Below, piece by piece: positions 5,307-9,270 of a stretch of 9,270 nucleotides of DNA. The notes beneath the pieces were generated by a model. It made no database searches, was not told the DNA's origin, and saw only the letters and a list, made by a program, of their open reading frames with translations. The position numbers and the translations under genes are program-made. Numbering within the stretch: position 1 is the first letter of the stretch; each line of letters begins with the position of its first letter. This stretch comes from Candidatus Zixiibacteriota bacterium (lineage in GTDB: Bacteria > Zixibacteria > MSB-5A5 > GN15 > JAAZOE01), in the NCBI GenBank assembly GCA_012797915.1, contig JAAZOE010000402.1:1-9270 (forward strand), given 5' to 3'.

Positions 5307-5892
5307 ACGGCTGGCCGATCGGATCGGGCTGGTTCTGGTTTCCGCCTCTCCCCGGCGCCGCGATATCCTCACGGAGGCCGGGATTTCCTTCGAGGCGGTC
5401 ATTCCCTCGGCCGATGAAACGGTTTATCCGGATATGCCGCCGGCCCGTCTGGCTGTCGAACTGGCCCGCCGCAAAGCCGACTCGGCGCCGAAAGACGGCG
5501 GCCGGGCATATCTGGGGGGCGACACCATTGTCGTGTACGACCGGCATATCCTCAATAAGCCGCAGGACGCCGATGACGCCATGCGCATGCTGACCTTCCT
5601 CTCCGGCAAGACGCATTCGGTGTTTACCGGTTTGGCTCTCTATGACAGCGCCCGCCAGCGCTGGCACAACGGGGTCGAAGAAAGCCGGGTGACTTTCAAC
5701 CGGCTCGAGGAACGGATGCTGACCCGCTATATCGCCTCCGGCGAGCCGCTGGACAAGGCCGGGGCCTACGGCATCCAGGGGATGGGCCGTTTTTTGGTTG
5801 ACAGTATCGAGGGAAACATTGATAATGTCATTGGTCTGCCCATGGGTGAATTAGAACGGATTGCCGAACAATTCTGGATTTATCATGCCTGA
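5287..5892 (+). CDS. maf: Maf-family nucleoside triphosphate pyrophosphatase (YhdE type)
   Basis: Maf proteins hydrolyse non-canonical or excess nucleotides to monophosphates. YhdE-type members prefer dTTP and UTP. With the ATG at 5287 the product is 201 residues, a normal length. Visible motifs are LVSASPRRRDIL (17-28, phosphate-binding loop), LGGDTIVVYD (76-85, with catalytic Asp79; Gly78 replaces the usual Ala), LSGKTHSVFTGLAL (105-118) and YIASGEPLDKAGAYGIQGMG (148-167). The last motif marks the YhdE type rather than YceF. The start overlaps the end of dtd, with no clear ribosome site, so coupled translation is likely. An ATG at 5257 in the same frame, preceded by a GGAA-containing stretch, is an alternative start. 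The end overlaps the next gene by 8 nt. Confidence 0.94.
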   Translation: MTLPNLRRLADRIGLVLVSASPRRRDILTEAGISFEAVIPSADETVYPDMPPARLAVELARRKADSAPKDGGRAYLGGDTIVVYDRHILNKPQDADDAMRMLTFLSGKTHSVFTGLALYDSARQRWHNGVEESRVTFNRLEERMLTRYIASGEPLDKAGAYGIQGMGRFLVDSIEGNIDNVIGLPMGELERIAEQFWIYHA

Positions 5893-6748
5893 TACATACA
5901 AGGAAATCGGGGCTCTGCTGGCCGCGGCCCGGCAGGAGAAACAGAAGACTCTGGAAGAAGCCGCCGACTACACCAAAATCGCGGCCAAGTACCTCGCGGC
6001 CGTGGAAGCCGGCGATCCGAGTCCATTGCCCTCGAAACCATATTTCTTGTTGTTTGCCCGCAGTTACGCTCAATTCCTCGGCGTGAACCTGGCCGATCTG
6101 GAGGCGATTGAGAGGAACGGCCGTGACGCGGAACCGGAACCCGAGCCGGTCCCCGAATCTCCCCAAACCGAACCGTCACATCGGGAACAACGTCTCCTGA
6201 TTACCATCGTGGCCCTTTTCGTTCTGGCCGTGGTGGTGGTCCTGGTGATCCGCTGGCACTTTCGGGCCAGGACGGTCCCGGCGGAGGATCATGCCGCCCC
6301 GCTGGGAACGGTTGCGACCGCCTCACCCGACAGCGCGGTTGTCGATTCCCCTCTGGTTATCCCCTACGCGCCCTATCGGGCGCCGGGAAAACTGGCCCTG
6401 GGCCTCTGGGCCCGGCAACCGGTCGGCGTGGTAGTGCTTCGCGACGGCGACACGGTGCTCAATCGCCGCTTGAACGCGGGGGAACAACAGCGCTGGGAAG
6501 CCGAGTATCGTTTTGCGCTTTCGGTCGATGCTCCCGCCGCGCTCAGTCTGGCGATTAACGACCAGGCCGCCCTTCCCTTCACTGGCCGGGATTCGGCCAT
6601 CATCGGCCTCGAAATCAACCAAGCCAACTACCGGCAGTTCCTGCCGCCGGACACCGCCCTGTTGGCTCGTCGCGCGGCCGATTCAATCGCCCGGGCCGCG
6701 GCCGATTCGGCCGATTCGACCCCGGAAGGGGCCCGCCATGGGTATTAG
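5885..6748 (+). CDS. RodZ-like membrane protein: N-terminal HTH, one TM helix, C-terminal DUF4115-like domain
   Basis: The 287-residue protein has the RodZ order. A Xre-type helix-turn-helix (HTH_25) spans about residues 4-75 (EIGALLAAARQEKQKTLEEA, then KYLAAVEAGD and PYFLLFARSYAQFLGV). An acidic Pro-Glu linker runs from 81 to 98, and one membrane helix covers 104-123. A periplasmic beta-rich DUF4115-like domain follows at about 168-252 (RDGDTVLNRRLNAGEQQRW). The tail (260-287) is Ala-Asp-Ser rich. RodZ links MreB filaments to the envelope and supports rod shape, so this is its likely role, although no mre gene is in view. The ATG at 5885 overlaps the maf stop. GGA seven bases upstream is a modest ribosome site. 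Confidence 0.85.
   Translation: MPDTYKEIGALLAAARQEKQKTLEEAADYTKIAAKYLAAVEAGDPSPLPSKPYFLLFARSYAQFLGVNLADLEAIERNGRDAEPEPEPVPESPQTEPSHREQRLLITIVALFVLAVVVVLVIRWHFRARTVPAEDHAAPLGTVATASPDSAVVDSPLVIPYAPYRAPGKLALGLWARQPVGVVVLRDGDTVLNRRLNAGEQQRWEAEYRFALSVDAPAALSLAINDQAALPFTGRDSAIIGLEINQANYRQFLPPDTALLARRAADSIARAAADSADSTPEGARHGY
6676..6717 (+). repeat. Three copies of GGCCGATTC at the 3' end of the rodZ-like gene
   Basis: Identical 9-mers at 6676-6684, 6700-6708 and 6709-6717 encode the A-D-S units of the low-complexity tail. The last two are directly adjacent. This looks like local slippage expansion in a stretch of coding DNA under weak constraint. Confidence 0.6.
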
Positions 6749-7298
6749 AGCGCTGTCGGCCAAGCTCGCCCTGAGGCGGGCGGCAGGCAAGGTGTCTTGC
6801 GCGCCCCTTTCCCTGCCTCTGCAACTCAAGGGAAAATCGCTTCTGGTCCTGCTGCCGAATACTCTGCACGATCTGGCCGTGGTCAAAAAGACGCTCCCCG
6901 GCATTATTCGGCTCTTCGGCGAAGAATCGGTTCATCTCCTGGCTCCCCCGGAAGGCGATATCCGCTCGATTTTCCCTTCCAAGGGGGTCCGTCTGATTAC
7001 CCCGGAACTGGGCGCCGTGGGCTGGAACCGGCTGCCGTCACACGCCTTCCTCCACCGGATGCAGGGATACAGTTTCGATTATGTCTTCGACGCCAATATC
7101 GCCAAGAACGATTTCGCCGCCCGGATACTGCTGTTGTACCCCGCCGCCGTCCGTTTCGGCGCCGCCGGACGCCTCAGTCTGCCGTTTTTGAACCTCGAAA
7201 TCAAGACCCGGTACGGCCGCGATCTCGGCCTGATGTACGAATGCATCCTGGAAGTGATCGAGCACCTCTCCCAGACCAGCACAACCCTGTCCTCGTGA
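6738..7298 (+). CDS. Conserved-looking protein resembling the N-terminal half of GT9 (heptosyltransferase-like) enzymes
   Basis: The protein has 186 residues. The ATG at 6738 has GGAAGGGG upstream and overlaps the rodZ-like gene by 11 nt. The central part reads like one Rossmann half of a GT-B fold. KSLLVLLPNTLHDLAVVKKTLPGI (residues 33-56) resembles the opening strand and helix of GT9 proteins. FDYVFDAN (113-120) resembles their FDlviDl step, and AVRFGAAGR (137-145) with LNLEIKTRYG (151-160) resembles the RIGf and NxxI/R steps. The C-terminal sugar-nucleotide-binding half is absent, so an active glycosyltransferase is unlikely. No membrane segment or signal peptide is evident. The resemblance is by eye and the function is unknown. 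It precedes smc by 15 nt in the same direction. Confidence 0.75.
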   Translation: MGIRALSAKLALRRAAGKVSCAPLSLPLQLKGKSLLVLLPNTLHDLAVVKKTLPGIIRLFGEESVHLLAPPEGDIRSIFPSKGVRLITPELGAVGWNRLPSHAFLHRMQGYSFDYVFDANIAKNDFAARILLLYPAAVRFGAAGRLSLPFLNLEIKTRYGRDLGLMYECILEVIEHLSQTSTTLSS

Positions 7299-7313
7299 TC
7301 CAAGGAGACCATC

Positions 7314-8216
7314 GTGTACCTGAAAAAACTGGAATTGGTCGGTTTCAAGTCGTTTCCGGAAAAAACGCAGTTCGTGTTCAATACCGGGATCACCTGCATC
7401 GTCGGCCCCAACGGCTGCGGCAAGACCAATCTGCTGGACGCCCTTCGCTGGGTTCTGGGGGAACAGAAGACGTCGCTGCTGCGGGGCAACAAGATGGAAG
7501 AAGTCATCTTCGCCGGCACCCGCACGCTGAAACCGCTGGGGATGGCCGAGGTCTCCCTGCATATCGATAATCGCACCGGCGGCCTGCCGTCACAATACAG
7601 CGAGATTACCATCTCCCGCCGCCTGTTTCGGTCGGGGGAATCGGAATATCTGCTCAACAAGGTCCCCTGCCGCCTGAAAGATATCTCCGACCTGTTCGCC
7701 GACACCGGCCTGGGATCGCACGCCTACTCCATCATCCAGCAGGACATGATTGACGCCATCCTCTCCGACCGGGCCGAGGACCGGCGGTTTTTATTCGAGG
7801 AAGCGGCCGGCATCACCAAATACAAGCATCGGAAGAAAGCGGCCGAGCGGAAACTGGAAGCCACCGAGCAGGACCTGCTGCGGTTGAAGGATATTCTCTC
7901 GGAAGTGACCACCCAAGTGACCTCTCTCAAACGGCAGGTCAACAAGGCCGAGCGCTATAAACAGATTTCCGAAGAATTGAAAGGCTGGAACCTATACCTC
8001 GCCCGGGTCAAGTACGATCGCCTGCTGGAACGGAAAAAGGAACAGGCCCTGGCCGTTCGGGCGCACGAGGACCGCAAGCTGGCGGCCGAATCGCAACTGG
8101 ATGCCCGGTTCGCCGATCTGGAGCAGCGCCGCACCACCTTGACCGATCTCGACCATACCGTAACCGATCAATCGAATACCATTTTATCCTTGTCGGAAGA
8201 GGCCTATCGCCTGTAA
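7314..8216 (+). CDS. smc: SMC chromosome-organisation ATPase, N-terminal part, ended by in-frame TAA
   Basis: SMC dimers with ScpA and ScpB organise and segregate the chromosome. The gene starts with GTG at 7314 after a clear AAGGAG, at the normal SMC N-terminus (MYLKKLELVGFKSF). The Walker A loop is GPNGCGKTN (31-39) and the Q-loop is in LRWVLGEQ (44-51). TGLGSHAYSIIQQ and RRFLFEEAAGITKYKHRK mark the end of the N-terminal head. From about residue 175 the heptad-rich coiled coil begins. At codon 301 the frame meets TAA (8214-8216), yet the same frame continues as SMC coiled coil and hinge afterwards. The fragment alone lacks Walker B, signature motif and hinge, so it could not act as an SMC by itself. 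TAA also ends several other genes here, so it is not a reassigned codon. Confidence 0.93.
   Translation: MYLKKLELVGFKSFPEKTQFVFNTGITCIVGPNGCGKTNLLDALRWVLGEQKTSLLRGNKMEEVIFAGTRTLKPLGMAEVSLHIDNRTGGLPSQYSEITISRRLFRSGESEYLLNKVPCRLKDISDLFADTGLGSHAYSIIQQDMIDAILSDRAEDRRFLFEEAAGITKYKHRKKAAERKLEATEQDLLRLKDILSEVTTQVTSLKRQVNKAERYKQISEELKGWNLYLARVKYDRLLERKKEQALAVRAHEDRKLAAESQLDARFADLEQRRTTLTDLDHTVTDQSNTILSLSEEAYRL
8214..8216 (+). other. In-frame TAA interrupting smc
   Basis: The TAA lies between EEAYRL and SDIMVKREKRENLARL, with no shift of frame and no gap in the coiled-coil pattern. A single base change from GAA, CAA or AAA (Glu, Gln, Lys) would explain it. Those residues are typical at this place in SMC coils. 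An ATG nine bases downstream (8226) could allow re-initiation, but it has no good ribosome site. Confidence 0.85.
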
Positions 8217-9270
8217 AGCGACATCATGGTCAAGCGGGAGAAACGGGAAAACCTCGCCCGTCTGATCACCTCCAATCGCGAAGAAATCGTCGCCCTGACG
8301 CGCCGCGCGGAAGTATTGGCCGAGGAGAAGCGGCGGACCGAAAACGATCAGGAAGGGCTTCGCGGTGAGATGGCCGCCGCCGCCGAGCGGCTGGAACAAG
8401 CCCTGGCCGCGCAGCGGAAGGCCGACGACGATTATCTGCAATATCGGGCCGTGGCCGACGACGAGAGCGAACGGCTGGTGGCTCTGGAAGGACGGATATC
8501 CTCCGGGCGGACCGATTCGGCCAACGTCGAAGAACAGGTGCGGGAACTGCAGGCCGAGATCGATCAACAGAACACCCACAAGAGCACGATTAATGAAGAG
8601 AAAGGGCGGCGCCAGCAGGAAATCGCTTCCCTTCAGGATCGTCTGGCTTCCCTGCGCAGCGGCATTGCCACCTCTGAGGGAGCGATTGAAGACCGGCAAC
8701 GAAATTTGACCGGGGCCGAGACCGACCTCGACCGCCTGCGGGACCGGATGGCGGAGCTATCCTCGGCCTATGAGGCCACCCTGGCCCGACGGAACCTGCT
8801 GGCCGAGATGGTGGAGCATTACGAAGGATACGGCAGCGGCGTGGTGGCCATCTTCGAGGTGGCCGACCGCTGGCCGGCCGTCTCCGGCACGGTTGCCGAT
8901 GTTATCCGTCCCCATGCCGGGATGCAGGCCGCCATCGAGGCGGCCCTGGGCGAGGCCGCCCAGTATATTCTTTGTCAAAACCACGACAGCGCCTGCGAGG
9001 CCGTGGCCTATCTGCGCGCAAACAAGGCCGGACGGGCCACGTTTCTGATCACCGACAAACTGCCCATGCCGACGGAACGGCCGGCGCTTCCGACCATCGA
9101 CGGCGTCACCGGATGGGCCGACAGCCTGGTCGCCTGCGAAGAAAGGCACGGGCGGGTGGCTTGGGCGCTTCTGGGCCGGACCATCGTCTGCCAGACGATC
9201 GACGCCGCCCGCGCGGCGTTGGAAGTACTGCCCGATGGATACCGGGCGGTGACCACCGGCGGCGATGTGT
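8217..9270 (+). CDS. smc: SMC continuation: coiled coil and hinge, in frame after the TAA, cut by window edge
   Basis: The frame of smc is open from 8217 to the right edge (351 residues). From 8217 to about 8820 it encodes charged, heptad-like coiled coil (for example VEEQVRELQAEIDQQ). From about 8826 it matches the SMC hinge: GYGSGVVAIF, SGTVADVIRPHAGMQAAIEA, ALGEAAQYILCQN, ANKAGRATFLI, and YRAVTTGGDV at the end. Hinge location, about 505 residues from the smc start, agrees with a full-length bacterial SMC. If the TAA is real, expression needs read-through or re-initiation at the ATG at 8226. If it is a sequence error, this and 7314-8216 are one intact gene. The C-terminal coil and head lie beyond the window. 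Confidence 0.9.

Noticed and set aside
7314..9270. Alternative genetic code (TAA as sense) to explain the smc interruption
   Set aside because: TAA ends ccdA, the receiver-like gene, the YccU-type gene and trxA at their expected lengths, so it acts as a stop in this genome.
1..9270. tRNA or rRNA genes, CRISPR arrays, insertion sequences, prophage genes
   Set aside because: I saw no cloverleaf-like T-loop/anticodon pattern, no regularly spaced repeats, no transposase or integrase motifs, and no terminal inverted repeats.

Overview
This is a GC-rich bacterial chromosomal window with tightly packed genes and no mobile element, CRISPR array, tRNA or rRNA that I can see. The gene set (CcdA, rhomboid with a DUF6576-like tail, degenerate receiver protein, YccU-type CoA-binding protein, thioredoxin, Dtd, Maf, RodZ-like protein, SMC) is housekeeping-like. 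It points to a free-living bacterium outside the well-studied proteobacterial and firmicute groups, perhaps an uncultured FCB-type lineage. That placement is inference from gene order and protein style only.

Layout. Positions 1-4593 are all on the minus strand. Read in the direction of transcription they are: trxA (4593-4267), a YccU-type CoA-binding protein (4256-3822), a 31-residue one-helix membrane peptide (3820-3725), GC-rich hairpins and a probable terminator (3713-3617), a rhomboid protease (3549-2707), a protein with a phosphorylation-dead receiver domain (2700-1429), a hairpin (1427-1403), a CcdA-family thiol transporter (1369-626), and a divergent DUF2064-like protein (550 to beyond the left edge). 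The last gene has its own near-perfect sigma-70 promoter. Positions 4594-4838 form a divergent intergenic region. From 4839 to the right edge everything is on the plus strand: dtd, maf, a RodZ-like gene, an orphan half-glycosyltransferase-like gene and smc, with dtd to the orphan gene overlapping one another and smc 15 nt further on.

How the genes may work together. TrxA and CcdA could form a disulfide-reduction relay from cytoplasm to envelope. The plus-strand genes cover proofreading (Dtd removes D-amino acids from tRNA, Maf removes non-canonical nucleotides), cell shape (RodZ-like) and chromosome organisation (SMC).

Main anomalies. (1) smc carries an in-frame TAA at 8214-8216, in the first coiled coil. 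The same frame stays open and SMC-like through the hinge to the window edge. (2) The 31-residue membrane peptide ends in a TGA after which the frame stays open for 25 codons. Hairpins placed roughly as in a bacterial SECIS follow this TGA, so a selenoprotein is a testable possibility. (3) The receiver domain has Ser where the phospho-Asp belongs, and its long linker holds two copies of an amphipathic motif and three DSGxV motifs. (4) The DUF2064-like protein lacks the family's acidic metal-site residue.
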